64,000 nucleotides of DNA from Erwinia sp. E_sp_B01_1 (GCF_036865545.1 NZ_CP142208.1:744001-808000), one strand, 5' to 3'. Shown: positions 27,479-37,512, numbered from the stretch's first letter. Translations and numbers: made by a program. Notes: a model not told the origin generated them from the letters alone.

Positions 27479-28408
27479 ATGGTTAAGATTTATGCGCCTG
27501 CCTCAATTGGCAACGTCAGCGTGGGCTTTGACGTGCTGGGTGCGGCGGTTTCTCCGGTAGATGGGTCCCTGCTGGGTGACTGTGTGACCGTGGAAGCGGC
27601 CAGCGAATTCAGCCTGCGCACGGAAGGCCGCTTTGTCAGCAAGCTGCCAGCGAATCCTCAGGAAAACATTGTCTGGCAGTGCTGGGACCGTTTCTGTGAA
27701 GCGATTGGCAAGCGCGTGCCGGTAGCCATGACGCTGGAAAAAAATATGCCGATCGGATCCGGCCTCGGCTCCAGCGCCTGTTCCGTAGTCGCTGGCCTGA
27801 TGGCGATGAACGAACACTGCGGTAAGCCTCTGAATGACACAGCGTTGCTGGCGCTGATGGGCGAGCTGGAAGGGCGTATTTCTGGCAGCGTGCATTATGA
27901 TAACGTGGCTCCCTGCTTCCTTGGCGGCATCCAGCTGATGCTCGAAGAAAATGGGATTATCAGCCAGCAGGTGCCAGGCTTTGAGGAGTGGCTGTGGGTG
28001 ATGGCCTATCCAGGTATTAAGGTTTCCACCGCCGAAGCGCGGGCCATTTTGCCCGCGCAGTATCGTAAAGAAGACATTATTAAGCACGGTCGCTATCTGG
28101 GTGGGTTTATTCACGCCTGCCACACGCAGCAACCGGAGCTGGCGGCAAAGCTGATGCGCGATGTGATTGCCGAGCCTTACCGCACCAAACTTTTACCGGG
28201 GTTTGCAGAAGCCCGTCAGGCGGCGCAGGACATTGGCGCGCTGGCCTGTGGCATCTCGGGTTCCGGCCCGACGCTGTTTGCCGTCTGTAATCAGGCCGAT
28301 ACCGCACAGCGTATGGCAGACTGGCTCAGCCAGCACTATCTGCAAAATGATGAAGGCTTCGTTCATATCTGCCGTGTAGACACGGCAGGCGCACGTAAAC
28401 TGGGATAA
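27479..28408 (+). CDS. thrB: homoserine kinase
   Basis: A 309-aa GHMP-family kinase that makes O-phospho-L-homoserine. The ATP loop [12 protein letters not shown] lies at about 91-102, with [12 protein letters not shown] near the C-terminus. The ATG lies two bases after the thrA stop; a longer in-frame start inside thrA is not needed. Length equals the E. coli protein (310) to within one residue. Confidence 0.97.
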
Positions 28409-28411
28409 CGC

Positions 28412-29698
28412 ATGAAACTGTATAATCTTAAGGATCATAACGAGCAGGTAAGCTTCTCACAGGCCGTAAAACAGGGTCTGGGCAAGCAGCAGGGGCTGTT
28501 CTTTCCGCTGGAGCTGCCGGAGTTTGAACTGACCGACATCGACGAGATGCTGGCAATGGATTTCGTTACCCGCAGTAGCAAAATCCTCTCCGCTTTTATC
28601 GGTGATGAAATTCCGTCTACTCTGTTGCAGGAGCGGCTGAAAAACGCCTTTACCTTCCCGGCTCCGGTGCAGAAAGTCACTGACGATATCGCTGCACTTG
28701 AGCTGTTCCACGGCCCGACGCTGGCGTTTAAAGACTTCGGCGGCCGGTTTATGGCCCAGATGCTCTCCTGCGTCAGCGATCCCGGGGAGAAAATTACTAT
28801 TCTTACTGCCACTTCCGGCGACACAGGAGCGGCAGTAGCACACGCCTTCTACGGGATGGAAAACGTCCGTGTGGTGATCCTCTATCCGCAGGGCAAAATC
28901 AGTCCGCTGCAGGAGAAACTCTTCTGCACCCTGGGCGGCAACATCCAGACTATCGCCATCGACGGCGATTTTGATGCCTGTCAGTCGCTGGTTAAGCAGG
29001 CGTTTGATGATGAAGAGCTGAAAAAAGCCATTGGCCTTAACTCGGCAAACTCCATCAACATCAGCCGCCTGCTGGCGCAGATTTGCTACTACTTCGAAGC
29101 GGTAGCACAGCTGCCACAGGAGAAGCGCAACCAGCTGGTGATCTCTGTTCCAAGCGGTAACTTTGGCGATCTCACTGCCGGCCTGCTGGCAAAATCTCTG
29201 GGCCTGCCGGTGAAGCGCTTTATCGCGGCGACCAATGCCAACGATACCGTTCCCCGTTTCCTGGTGGGCGGCGAGTGGCTGCCTAACGCTACGGTAGCCA
29301 CCTTGTCGAATGCGATGGACGTCAGCCAGCCGAACAACTGGCCGCGTGTGGAAGAGATCTTCCGCCGTAAAACCTGGCGTCTGAATGACCTGGGCTATGG
29401 CGCGGTGGATGATGAAACCACCAGAGCCACGATGCGTGAACTGGCGGATTTAGGGTATATCTCTGAGCCACACGCAGCGATTGCTTACCGTATGCTGCGC
29501 GATCAGTTACAGGAAGGGGAGTTCGGTCTGTTCCTGGGCACGGCGCACCCGGCCAAATTCATTGAGAGTGTGGAAGAGATCCTCGACCGCAAGATCCCGG
29601 TGCCAGAGGCGCTGGCCGAGCGGGCTAACCTGCCGCTGCTCTCCCATAAGATGGCGGCTGATTTTGCCGGTCTGCGCGAGTTCCTGCTGACGAAATAA
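28412..29698 (+). CDS. thrC: threonine synthase
   Basis: A 428-aa PLP-dependent enzyme converting O-phosphohomoserine to threonine. The PLP-binding Lys107 is in LAFKDFGG, and the phosphate-binding loop SGDTGAAV follows. It starts three bases after the thrB stop and has the same length as E. coli ThrC. Last gene of the threonine operon, closed by a terminator. Confidence 0.98.
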   Translation: MKLYNLKDHNEQVSFSQAVKQGLGKQQGLFFPLELPEFELTDIDEMLAMDFVTRSSKILSAFIGDEIPSTLLQERLKNAFTFPAPVQKVTDDIAALELFHGPTLAFKDFGGRFMAQMLSCVSDPGEKITILTATSGDTGAAVAHAFYGMENVRVVILYPQGKISPLQEKLFCTLGGNIQTIAIDGDFDACQSLVKQAFDDEELKKAIGLNSANSINISRLLAQICYYFEAVAQLPQEKRNQLVISVPSGNFGDLTAGLLAKSLGLPVKRFIAATNANDTVPRFLVGGEWLPNATVATLSNAMDVSQPNNWPRVEEIFRRKTWRLNDLGYGAVDDETTRATMRELADLGYISEPHAAIAYRMLRDQLQEGEFGLFLGTAHPAKFIESVEEILDRKIPVPEALAERANLPLLSHKMAADFAGLREFLLTK

Positions 29699-29728
29699 CG
29701 TCACGCTCGGTTAATCGCATCACAGAAC

Positions 29729-29749
29729 AACGGCCCATAGCGGGCCGTT
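29729..29749. terminator. terminator after thrC
   Basis: 8-bp stem AACGGCCC / GGGCCGTT with a five-base loop, followed by TTCTTT. It lies 11 bases before the end of the convergent effector gene and could work in both directions. Confidence 0.82.
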
Positions 29750-29759
29750 TCTTTATCCG

Positions 29760-31360
29760 CTAAACGTTATTGTCCGTTCCTCCGGTTATCGCCTGCTGAG
29801 TATTTCCCCCTGAACCTGAAGCCGTCGCGTTGGCCGGCGCTGGCGTGGGCGCTGCCGCTACCGCGCCACGGACCTTACTGTGCGACTGATAGATCTGGTT
29901 CACCATCTTATAGGTCAGACCAAACGCGGCGGCAGTCCCGGCATTGTTAAACAGGCTGGAGAGCAGCGGTGACATATTTCCTTTGGTGATCGCCCCCATA
30001 ATTTGTTGAGCGGCTACCGTACTGCCCGTGGCAAAGTTATTCCAGCTCAGCCTGGCAATGGAGTGATCCAGCAGGCGGCCATAATCTTTCATCGGCAGGG
30101 AAGGCGAGAACTTCTGCGAATCACCCACCTGTTTGGCATCATAATGTTTGCCCAGGAATGCATCCCCGGTTTCGATCACCGTGTTGCAGGCCGAACGCAG
30201 GGCTGAAACAATCGCCCCCATTTCATGCAGCTCTTTTCCGGTGAGACGTTGTCCACCAGCATCGCGGATCTCCGGCCCGGAGACGGTATAGCCCTTCGGC
30301 AGCGCTTTCTGGATCAGCCCATCCTGCAGCATGCCCATCGCCAGGGTATTCAGCGTATACCAGGCCCCATTAGTGCTCATACTGTCATCGTTCACCCCGT
30401 GGCTGGCTTTGCCATCGCGCGAGGCTACCATGCTGCCTGTAGCCTGCAGGGATTCACGGGCACCCGCGTAAATCATATTGCGAAGCTGGGTACTGAGCAC
30501 CCGCGCAGTCAGCCCCGGGTTACCGGTCTGGGTGCCTGCCACGGACAGACCGATATTCAGCAGCTCAGCCATGACCTGCTGACCGGTGACGCGCTTAGAG
30601 TCGGTTTGATTTTGTTGCGTGAGGCGATTCCACTCTTCAGGCTTGTCCCGCCGCATTACATCGGCCTGGCCCGGACTGAGACCAAACTGGCCGCGAACCG
30701 CAACCTGATTGTTTTGCGGATCCCGCTCCAGCCTGGGTTCACGAAGATGGAGATGCGCTGCCACGTTTGCCAGTGACACGGCAACCTGAATGCCTACGGC
30801 AGCGGCGGGGTGCTTCTCCGCCAGATGGGGCAAAAGCAGGTTGTAAGCTTCGATGAAGGCCTCTTCACGCATCATCGTGGGCAGCCCGCAGGTAATCGCC
30901 TGCTGTAAAGCATGGCCGCCCAGCGCGCCCCAGGCTTTATTTTGCAGCGGCCCGGCGGTGAATTTCCCCAGCGACACGGCGCTGTTTTTGGTTTCATTCC
31001 AGCTCGCCTTCCCGACAATTTTTGCGCCGTTCCAGCCTGCATTACCCACCGTTTTGCCGCCACTTAATGCCATGTTACCGCCGGTTTTTACTCCCCCCAG
31101 GTCGCGTTTCCGGCCGTCTTCATGCCTCCCCAGGTCGCTTTGCCTCCGGTTTTTAATCCACCCCAGGCCGCAGTTGACCCTTTCCCGGCCAGCGCGCCGG
31201 CCCCTTCTGCTACAGAAGAGAAAAACGCAGCCGCGCTGGTTCCTGCCCTTGCCGCCCGGCCAGGTCCGGTGTCCGGTACTGGCCCGCTTTCGATATCGCC
31301 CCGGTCACCCACAGTGGTCAGGGGAACAGGCTGAGGATGGGACTGAATAGAATGACTCAT
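29760..31360 (-). CDS. putative type III effector with 11-residue repeats; apparent frameshift
   Basis: Two reading frames (31360-31088 and 31073-29760) join into one protein of about 533 aa if one G is added to the G6 run at 31093-31098. The repaired N-terminus is Ser/Pro/Gly-rich, like type III secretion signals. Residues 64-129 are six 11-residue repeats, consensus A-x-W-G-G-x-K-T-x-G-(N/K); the break lies in the third. The rest is mainly helical with several hydrophobic stretches and a low-complexity Ala/Pro/Gly tail. No family recognised. The ATG has a GGAGGAAG site and lies 15 bases after the chaperone-like gene, under the same hrp box. Effector status rests on this context, not homology. 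Confidence 0.6.
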
Positions 31361-31375
31361 GATTCTTCCTCCGGG

Positions 31376-32386
31376 TCAGGTCGCGGTTTGATGGCGACGA
31401 TCGAATGCAACGCTGAGCGTCATAAAATCAGCCAGCCAGCTGGCAAAATCTTCGCCATTCAGCCCCTGAGTATCCCAGCGGCTGACCAGGTTTATCGTTT
31501 CGCCACACAGGGAGAGTGAGCAATTCGTCAGAACATAAAGCTCACCATTGGCCTGTAGGTAGTGAAGCTGGCCGGCACCTGGCGTGGTATCAAGATCAAG
31601 CGGGGTGGAGATAAGAAGGTGGCGACGATCGCCATCCGCAGTAATGGCCATGAGGCGTTCAGGAAAACGTAACTGACAGAAGCAGCCTTCGAGAAGTGCC
31701 TGGTCGCCAGAGAGCCTGAGATGCGACAGCGCTTCACGGATCAGAGGGTAGTGCCATTCTGTTTGAATGGCCTGCCGGGCTAGCACATCGGTGCGTGAGG
31801 CCGTTTTTTGCTGCCAGTCTGCCACCCATTCAGGAATCGGGGGCACTTCCTGTCCTGCGCTGGTTTCCTGAAAATGCTGCTGCCCCAGAGCGAGGGTCAA
31901 ATCCACCAGACTGGATGACAGCGAGTTGAAATCATTCATTACTGCAGCCAGTTCATCCGGGGAGCCAACCCCGTCCGGGGATAAACGCCTGGTGAGCATG
32001 GTGGTGCCGTTTTCCTCTGTCGAGAGGCTGATGCCGTTCATCGCCATAGCCACATCATTTATCCTCAGCAGAGCTTCCCGCCATACTTCCGGGTGCAGTG
32101 CATCGGGCGCAGCCAGACAGCCAAAAGCCAGCCACAGAGGTACGGGCTCTTCACTCTGACAAATCATGATGACGTGCAAAGCGTCCAGGGCCAGCAGGCC
32201 CGTGGTGGCAAATTCCTCCTGCTGATGCTCGTCCGCACCGAACTGTGTGGCAGCAGAACGGAGCCAGGCATGAGCCGACTCCGGCATGGGATTTTGCAGC
32301 CCCTGAAATTTTCCCGGCCGATCCTGTTGTCTGGTGGCCTGCCAAACCCGATCGCTGACAGCTTTTTGTAACGCCTGCTGGTCCAT
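31376..32386 (-). CDS. putative type III secretion chaperone, tandem CesT-like domains
   Basis: A 336-aa acidic soluble protein with no recognised name. Two segments have the feel of the small CesT/Tir-chaperone fold: about 45-120 (LLALDALHVIMICQS... MAMNGISLSTEENGTTM) and about 235-335 (GCFCQLRFPERLMAI... LSLCGETINLVSRW). A single polypeptide would then mimic the usual chaperone dimer. The ATG at 32386 has GGGGGAG eight bases upstream; an ATG five codons earlier is weaker. It lies 30 bases downstream of an hrp box and directly before the effector-like gene, the standard chaperone-effector order. Function is inferred from context. Confidence 0.5.
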   Translation of the reverse strand: MDQQALQKAVSDRVWQATRQQDRPGKFQGLQNPMPESAHAWLRSAATQFGADEHQQEEFATTGLLALDALHVIMICQSEEPVPLWLAFGCLAAPDALHPEVWREALLRINDVAMAMNGISLSTEENGTTMLTRRLSPDGVGSPDELAAVMNDFNSLSSSLVDLTLALGQQHFQETSAGQEVPPIPEWVADWQQKTASRTDVLARQAIQTEWHYPLIREALSHLRLSGDQALLEGCFCQLRFPERLMAITADGDRRHLLISTPLDLDTTPGAGQLHYLQANGELYVLTNCSLSLCGETINLVSRWDTQGLNGEDFASWLADFMTLSVAFDRRHQTAT

Positions 32387-32415
32387 ACTTCGCTCCCCCA
32401 TAACTGAACAGGCAT

Positions 32416-32443
32416 TGAGTGGGCAAAGTCCGGTGAAGGTTCT
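32416..32443 (-). promoter_or_regulatory. hrp box (HrpL-dependent promoter)
   Basis: On the minus strand AGAACC-N15-CCACTCA matches the HrpL (ECF sigma) consensus GGAACC-N15/16-CCACNNA at every defined base except the first. It ends 30 bases before the chaperone start, a suitable distance for a short leader. Such boxes drive type III secretion genes in Erwinia, Pantoea and Pseudomonas syringae. Confidence 0.65.
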
Positions 32444-32542
32444 GTGACAGGGGGATTTATAACAAAAGGCTATGGCTGAAGGGCAGAGAAAAGGGCAACC
32501 CGGCGATCGGAGAGAGAAAGCCGGGGCAATTATTGCTTAAAG

Positions 32543-33319
32543 TTATGGATTCTCACGACGCTTAAAGACGAATTCCGTATCAGAACTCTCTTCAGCCACG
32601 TAAAAGTAGCCATCAGTATCGAATTTCATCAACTGGGCCGGTTTGGTCAGCCGCTGTTCGATAATATAGCGGCTCATCAGGCCACGGGCTTTTTTGGCAT
32701 AGAAACTGATGATCTTGAATTTGCCGTTTTTCTCATCGAGGAATACAGGTTTGATGATGCGCCCGGCAATTTTTGCAGGCTTAACCGCTTTGAAATACTC
32801 ATCCGAGGCCAGATTGATCAGGACATCGTCACCCTGTTCAGCCAGGGCAGCATTCAGCGCCTGGGTCAGCTTATCCCCCCAGAAGGTGTAGAGGTCTTTG
32901 CCTGCCGGGTTCTCCAGCCTGATGCCCATCTCCAGGCGGTAGGGCTGCATCAAATCCAGCGGACGCAGCAGGCCATAAAGGCCGGAAAGCATGCGCAGGT
33001 GCTGCTGGGCAAAATCAAAATCCTGCTCTTTAAACGTCTCCGCCTGCAGGCCGGTGTAGACATCGCCTTTAAACGCCAAAATAGCCTGACGGGCGTTGTC
33101 CGGCGTAAAAGGCGGGTGCCAGTCGTGGAAACGGTTAGCGTTCAGCCCGGCCAGTTTGTCGCTGATTTTCATCAATGAAGCGATCTGCCCTGGCGTGAGC
33201 TGGCGGGCAATCTCAATCAGTTTTTGGGAATCATCCAGCAATGCAGGTTGAGTAAAGCGTTGGGTTGCCAACGGGCTTTCGTAGTCCAGCGTCTTGGCTG
33301 GAGAAATAACCATCAACAT
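32543..33319 (-). CDS. yaaA: peroxide stress protein YaaA
   Basis: A 258-aa member of the UPF0246/YaaA family, which in E. coli is induced by OxyR and lowers free intracellular iron during peroxide stress; the fold binds DNA. The characteristic start [16 protein letters not shown] and the motif [16 protein letters not shown] are present. Full length (E. coli 258 aa). Separated from thrC by the effector island; in E. coli the two are adjacent. Confidence 0.96.
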
Positions 33320-33574
33320 GCCTGAGTCCTTGTGTTAATACGCCACAGTGGGCAAAAGTTTGAGCGCGCTTACTTTAGCAAAAAAGTGCGATGAAAGGAG
33401 CAATTGCTGCCATTGATCACAGTGATTCCCGGCGGTTTACAGGGGTATTCTCTGCCAATTTAGCACTGAGTGGCCTGTGGGAAACCTTACCTTGCAAGGG
33501 CGGTTTCGCGTGATATTATCCGTGACAGACATTTTCAAGAACCCGATAACTCTACTCTGATGAGAATGACAACT

Positions 33575-34528
33575 ATGACGGACAAACTGACTTCCCTGCG
33601 TCAACTCACTACCGTTGTTGCCGATACCGGTGACATTGCAGCGATGAAGCTGTACAAGCCGCAGGATGCTACCACCAACCCTTCCCTGATCCTGAGCGCC
33701 GCGCAGATCCCTGAATACCGCAAACTGATCGATGAAGCGGTGACCTGGGCACGCGATCAGACCAGCGATAAAGAAGAGCAGGTGAATTATGCTGCGGACA
33801 AGCTGGCTGTAAACATCGGTCTGGAAATCCTTAAGCTGGTCCCTGGCCGCATTTCTACTGAAGTGGATGCCCGTCTCTCTTACGATACCGAAGGCAGCAT
33901 CAACAAAGCCCGCGCGCTGATCAAACTCTATAACGATGCCGGCATCAGCAACGACCGCATCCTGATCAAACTGGCTTCCACCTGGCAGGGCATTCGTGCC
34001 GCTGAGCAGCTGGAAAAAGAAGGCATCAACTGTAACCTGACGCTGCTGTTCTCCTTCGCGCAGGCGCGTGCCTGTGCCGAAGCTGGCGTCTACCTGATTT
34101 CGCCATTTGTTGGCCGTATTCTTGACTGGTACAAAGCGAACACCGACAAGAAAGAGTACGCAGCTAACGAAGATCCGGGCGTTGTTTCAGTGACCGAAAT
34201 CTACGAATACTACAAGCAGCATGGCTACGAAACCGTAGTGATGGGTGCAAGCTTCCGTAACGTAGGTGAGATCATCGAACTGGCAGGCTGCGACCGCCTG
34301 ACAATCTCACCTAACCTGCTGAAAGAGCTGGCGGAAAGCGAAGGTACCCTGGAGCGTAAACTCTCCTACACTGGCGAAGTGAAAGCTCGTCCGGCCAAAA
34401 TGACCGAATCTGAGTTCTTCTGGGAACATAACCAGGATCCGATGGCGGTTGATAAACTGGCTCAGGGCATCCGCAACTTTGCTCTGGATCAGGGCAAACT
34501 TGATAAGATGATTGCCGAACTGCTGTAA
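33575..34528 (+). CDS. talB: transaldolase B
   Basis: A 317-aa pentose-phosphate enzyme that transfers a dihydroxyacetone unit between sedoheptulose-7-phosphate and glyceraldehyde-3-phosphate. The Schiff-base Lys132 lies in RILIKLAST. The N-terminus [10 protein letters not shown] matches E. coli TalB and gives its exact length, so the in-frame ATGs upstream are rejected. Ends at a GC-rich hairpin. Confidence 0.97.
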
Positions 34529-34537
34529 ATTGTTGAA

Positions 34538-34559
34538 CGTGGCCGGCGATCCGGCCACG
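34538..34559 (+). terminator. terminator after talB
   Basis: Perfect 9-bp stem CGTGGCCGG / CCGGCCACG with a four-base loop, followed by only a short T stretch (ctttac). Confidence 0.75.
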
Positions 34560-34664
34560 CTTTACCCCGCTGTACATCCCGCTTTGTAATGGTTTATCCT
34601 CCTCTTTTCCCCTTTACTCTTCGCGTCCGCGCTTTCCCGTGGCCGTAATAACAGTGACGACACG

Positions 34665-35252
34665 ATGAATACACTACGCATAGGATTGATTTCGGTTTCC
34701 GATCGCGCTGCCAATGGCATCTATCAGGATCTGGGGCTGCCCGCGCTGGAAGCCTGGCTTTCTCAGGCGCTGGCCACCCCGTTTGAAATTGAAAAGCGGC
34801 TGGTGCCGGATGAGCAGCCGATGATTGAACAGACGATTTGTGAGCTGGTAGATGAACGCTTCTGTCATCTGGTGTTGACCACCGGAGGAACCGGTCCCGC
34901 CAGACGTGACGTCACACCTGAGGCCACGCTGGCGATCGCCGATCGTGAGATGCCCGGCTTTGGCGAACAGATGCGGCAAATCAGCCTGAACTTTGTGCCT
35001 ACGGCCATACTTTCCCGTCAGATGGGCGTTATCCGTAAACAGTCCCTGATTATCAATCTTCCCGGTCAGCCTAAGTCGATCAAGGAAACGCTGGAAGGGC
35101 TGAAGGATGCTGAAGGAAAGACCAGGGTCCACGGGATTTTTGCCAGCGTGCCTTACTGCATTCAACTGCTGGAAGGGCCCTATGTTGAGACGCATGAGGC
35201 GGTTGTAGCAGCTTTTCGTCCTAAAAGTGCCCGACGCGAGACAAACGGCTAA
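34665..35252 (+). CDS. mogA: molybdopterin adenylyltransferase MogA
   Basis: A 195-aa protein, identical in length to E. coli MogA, that adenylylates molybdopterin before molybdate insertion. The MoCF fold signature LVLTTGGTGPARRDVTPEAT is present at about 70-90. It follows talB as in E. coli. Confidence 0.97.
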   Translation: MNTLRIGLISVSDRAANGIYQDLGLPALEAWLSQALATPFEIEKRLVPDEQPMIEQTICELVDERFCHLVLTTGGTGPARRDVTPEATLAIADREMPGFGEQMRQISLNFVPTAILSRQMGVIRKQSLIINLPGQPKSIKETLEGLKDAEGKTRVHGIFASVPYCIQLLEGPYVETHEAVVAAFRPKSARRETNG

Positions 35253-35378
35253 AAATGGCGTAATTCAGGCATAAGATCCAGCTGCGCTGGTGTAGCGAGA
35301 ATTGAACGGTATAGTACGGTTAGCTTTACAATCGTGACCATACTTTTTTCTTCTACTTCTGGATATGCCTGAATAATT

Positions 35379-36686
35379 ATGCTTTCCGATAACGCACGTC
35401 GCTTAAACCGGCAGGATTATAAGACCCTCTCTCTGGCCGCACTGGGTGGCGCGCTGGAATTCTACGACTTCATTATTTTTGTCTTCTTTGCTGCCGTCAT
35501 TGGCGATCTGTTTTTCCCTCCGGATATTCCAGACTGGCTGCGCCAGGTGCAGACCTTTGCTATTTTTGCCGCCGGTTATCTGGCTCGTCCGCTGGGTGGC
35601 CTTATCATGGCCCATTTTGGTGACAGCCAGGGCCGTAAGAAGATGTTCAGCCTGAGTATTCTGCTGATGGCCCTGCCTACGCTGGCGATGGGCCTGTTGC
35701 CAACCTATGCCACGCTGGGCATTGCGGCCCCAATCCTGCTATTGCTGTTGCGCATTCTGCAGGGCGCGGCCATTGGGGGAGAAGTGCCGGGAGCCTGGGT
35801 GTTCGTCGCGGAACACGTACCGGAAAAACGCATTGGTTTTGCCTGCGGAACGCTGACGGCAGGTTTGACTGCGGGCATTCTGCTGGGATCGGTTGTCGCT
35901 ACCCTGATCAATACGGTATTTGGTGTGCAGGGAATTGTGGAGGGCGCCTGGCGCATTCCTTTCCTGCTGGGCGGCGTTTTTGGTTTTATTGCCCTGTATT
36001 TACGTCGTTGGTTAAAAGAAACACCGATCTTCGTTGAACTCCAGGCACGTAAAGCCCTGGCGGCTGAATTGCCACTGAAATCCGTGGTGCTGAATCATAA
36101 AAAAGAAGTGGCCGTGAGCATGTTGCTCACCTGGCTGTTATCAGCGGGAATTGTAGTGGTGATCCTGATGACGCCAACCCTGCTGCAAAAGCAGTTCGGT
36201 ATTGCTACCGCGCAGGCGCTTCAGGCCAACAGCCTGGCTACGGTGATGTTACTGGTCGGGTGCATCTGTTCTGGCTTTGCCGCCGACCGCTTCGGCGCCA
36301 GCAAGACACTGATTGTCGGCAGCCTGCTGCTGGCAGTGTGCAGCTGGGTGTTTTATCGCACAGTGGGCGAACATCCAGAGATGCTTTTCCCCTGTTATGC
36401 GCTGGTCGGTTTGAGCGTGGGTGTGGTGGGGGCAGTGCCTTTTGTTATGGTACGGGCCTTCCCTGCAGAAGTGCGCTTTACTGGTATCGCTTTCTCCTAC
36501 AACGTCGCTTATGCCATTTTCGGTGGGTTAACCCCGATTTTCGTGACCCTGATTATGGCCATCACGCCGCTGGCACCCGCTTATTATGTGCTCGCGTTGT
36601 CTGCAATCGGCCTTCTTGTAGGCATCTATCTTAAGCGCGATTTGAATCGTACCGCTCCGGTCGACCAGGCCAGAACTTACGGCTAA
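35379..36686 (+). CDS. MHS-family MFS transporter
   Basis: A 435-aa inner-membrane transporter with about 12 helices. The metabolite:H+ symporter subgroup is shown by the N-terminus LGGALEFYDFIIFVFF and the loop 2-3 motif HFGDSQGRKKMF. Substrates of this subgroup are organic acids or osmolytes (citrate, alpha-ketoglutarate, proline/betaine); the actual one cannot be told. Not part of the E. coli order here; it lies between mogA and satP and is closed by a shared terminator. Confidence 0.9.
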   Translation: MLSDNARRLNRQDYKTLSLAALGGALEFYDFIIFVFFAAVIGDLFFPPDIPDWLRQVQTFAIFAAGYLARPLGGLIMAHFGDSQGRKKMFSLSILLMALPTLAMGLLPTYATLGIAAPILLLLLRILQGAAIGGEVPGAWVFVAEHVPEKRIGFACGTLTAGLTAGILLGSVVATLINTVFGVQGIVEGAWRIPFLLGGVFGFIALYLRRWLKETPIFVELQARKALAAELPLKSVVLNHKKEVAVSMLLTWLLSAGIVVVILMTPTLLQKQFGIATAQALQANSLATVMLLVGCICSGFAADRFGASKTLIVGSLLLAVCSWVFYRTVGEHPEMLFPCYALVGLSVGVVGAVPFVMVRAFPAEVRFTGIAFSYNVAYAIFGGLTPIFVTLIMAITPLAPAYYVLALSAIGLLVGIYLKRDLNRTAPVDQARTYG

Positions 36687-36690
36687 AAAA

Positions 36691-36719
36691 AAGCCCTGCG
36701 GTTTTTAACGGCAGGGCTT
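36691..36719. terminator. terminator between the MHS transporter gene and satP
   Basis: 9-bp stem AAGCCCTGC / GCAGGGCTT with a 11-base loop; A-run before, TATCA after. Lies between convergent genes. Confidence 0.8.
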
Positions 36720-36738
36720 ATCACTTCCTGAAAGGGCA

Positions 36739-37311
36739 TTACGCCTGCTTCATTTCGCATCCAGGCATGACATTGCGCCCTGACTGTTCATTAATCACTT
36801 CTGCCATCGCCAGATACATCGCGCTGGCCCCGCAGAGTATGCCCTCAAAACCTGCGAACATCAGTACCGACCGGTTACCGGTGATATTGCCGATGGCCAG
36901 CAGGGCAAACAGCAGCGTCAGGCTGGCAAACACAAACTGTAAGACACGGCTGGAGCGCAACGTCCCCACGAACATAAACAAGGTAAATATTCCCCAAAGT
37001 GCCAGCCAGATGCCAACAACGGCCGCATCAGTGGGTTCGGCCAGACCAGCGCGTGGCAGCAGCCAAATCCCTACAAGACTCAGCCAGAAGCAGCCATAAG
37101 CGGTAAAGGCAGTCAGGCCAAACGTATTGCCTTTTTTATATTCCAGCAGGCCAGCCAGAATCTGAGCCAGTCCGCCAAAGAATATCCCCATACTGACGAT
37201 GGCAGAGTTGAGAGGGAAAAAACCTGCGTTGTGCAGGTTCAACAAGACGGTGGTCATGCCAAAACCCATCAGGCCAAGAGGGCCAGGATTCGCCAGCTTA
37301 TTGGTGTGCAT
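36739..37311 (-). CDS. satP: acetate/succinate:proton symporter SatP
   Basis: A 190-aa six-helix membrane protein of the AceTr (GPR1/FUN34/YaaH) family, which takes up acetate and succinate with protons. The family motif NPGPLGLMGFGMTT is at residues 8-21. Length matches E. coli YaaH (188). Upstream of dnaK and transcribed away from it, as in E. coli. Confidence 0.95.
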   Translation of the reverse strand: MHTNKLANPGPLGLMGFGMTTVLLNLHNAGFFPLNSAIVSMGIFFGGLAQILAGLLEYKKGNTFGLTAFTAYGCFWLSLVGIWLLPRAGLAEPTDAAVVGIWLALWGIFTLFMFVGTLRSSRVLQFVFASLTLLFALLAIGNITGNRSVLMFAGFEGILCGASAMYLAMAEVINEQSGRNVMPGCEMKQA

Positions 37312-37484
37312 AAGTCCTCTGGTATCTTAAAAAGTAACGAAAAGCGTGAAGTGAATGAATAACTGGCGCTGATAGTGCGGAGAAAGTGACCCATTTTTTC
37401 AGTGCGCGCGGCATCATAATGATCCGCCAACAGGCAAACCTTGATCTGGAGGGGAGAAAAAACGAAATTTTTTTACCTCTGCCC

Positions 37485-37512
37485 CTTGATGCCGCCCTGG
37501 ATGGCCCCATCT
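37485..37512 (+). promoter_or_regulatory. sigma-32 heat-shock promoter of dnaK
   Basis: CTTGAT (-35), 14-base spacer, CCCCATCT (-10): the classic heat-shock promoter form, almost the same as E. coli dnaK P1, 125 bases before dnaK. The rest of the 325-base satP-dnaK gap shows no gene. Confidence 0.85.

Noticed and set aside
31088..31360. A separate 90-aa protein before the effector-like ORF
   Set aside because: It ends inside the 11-residue repeat series that continues in the next frame; it is the N-terminus of the broken gene.
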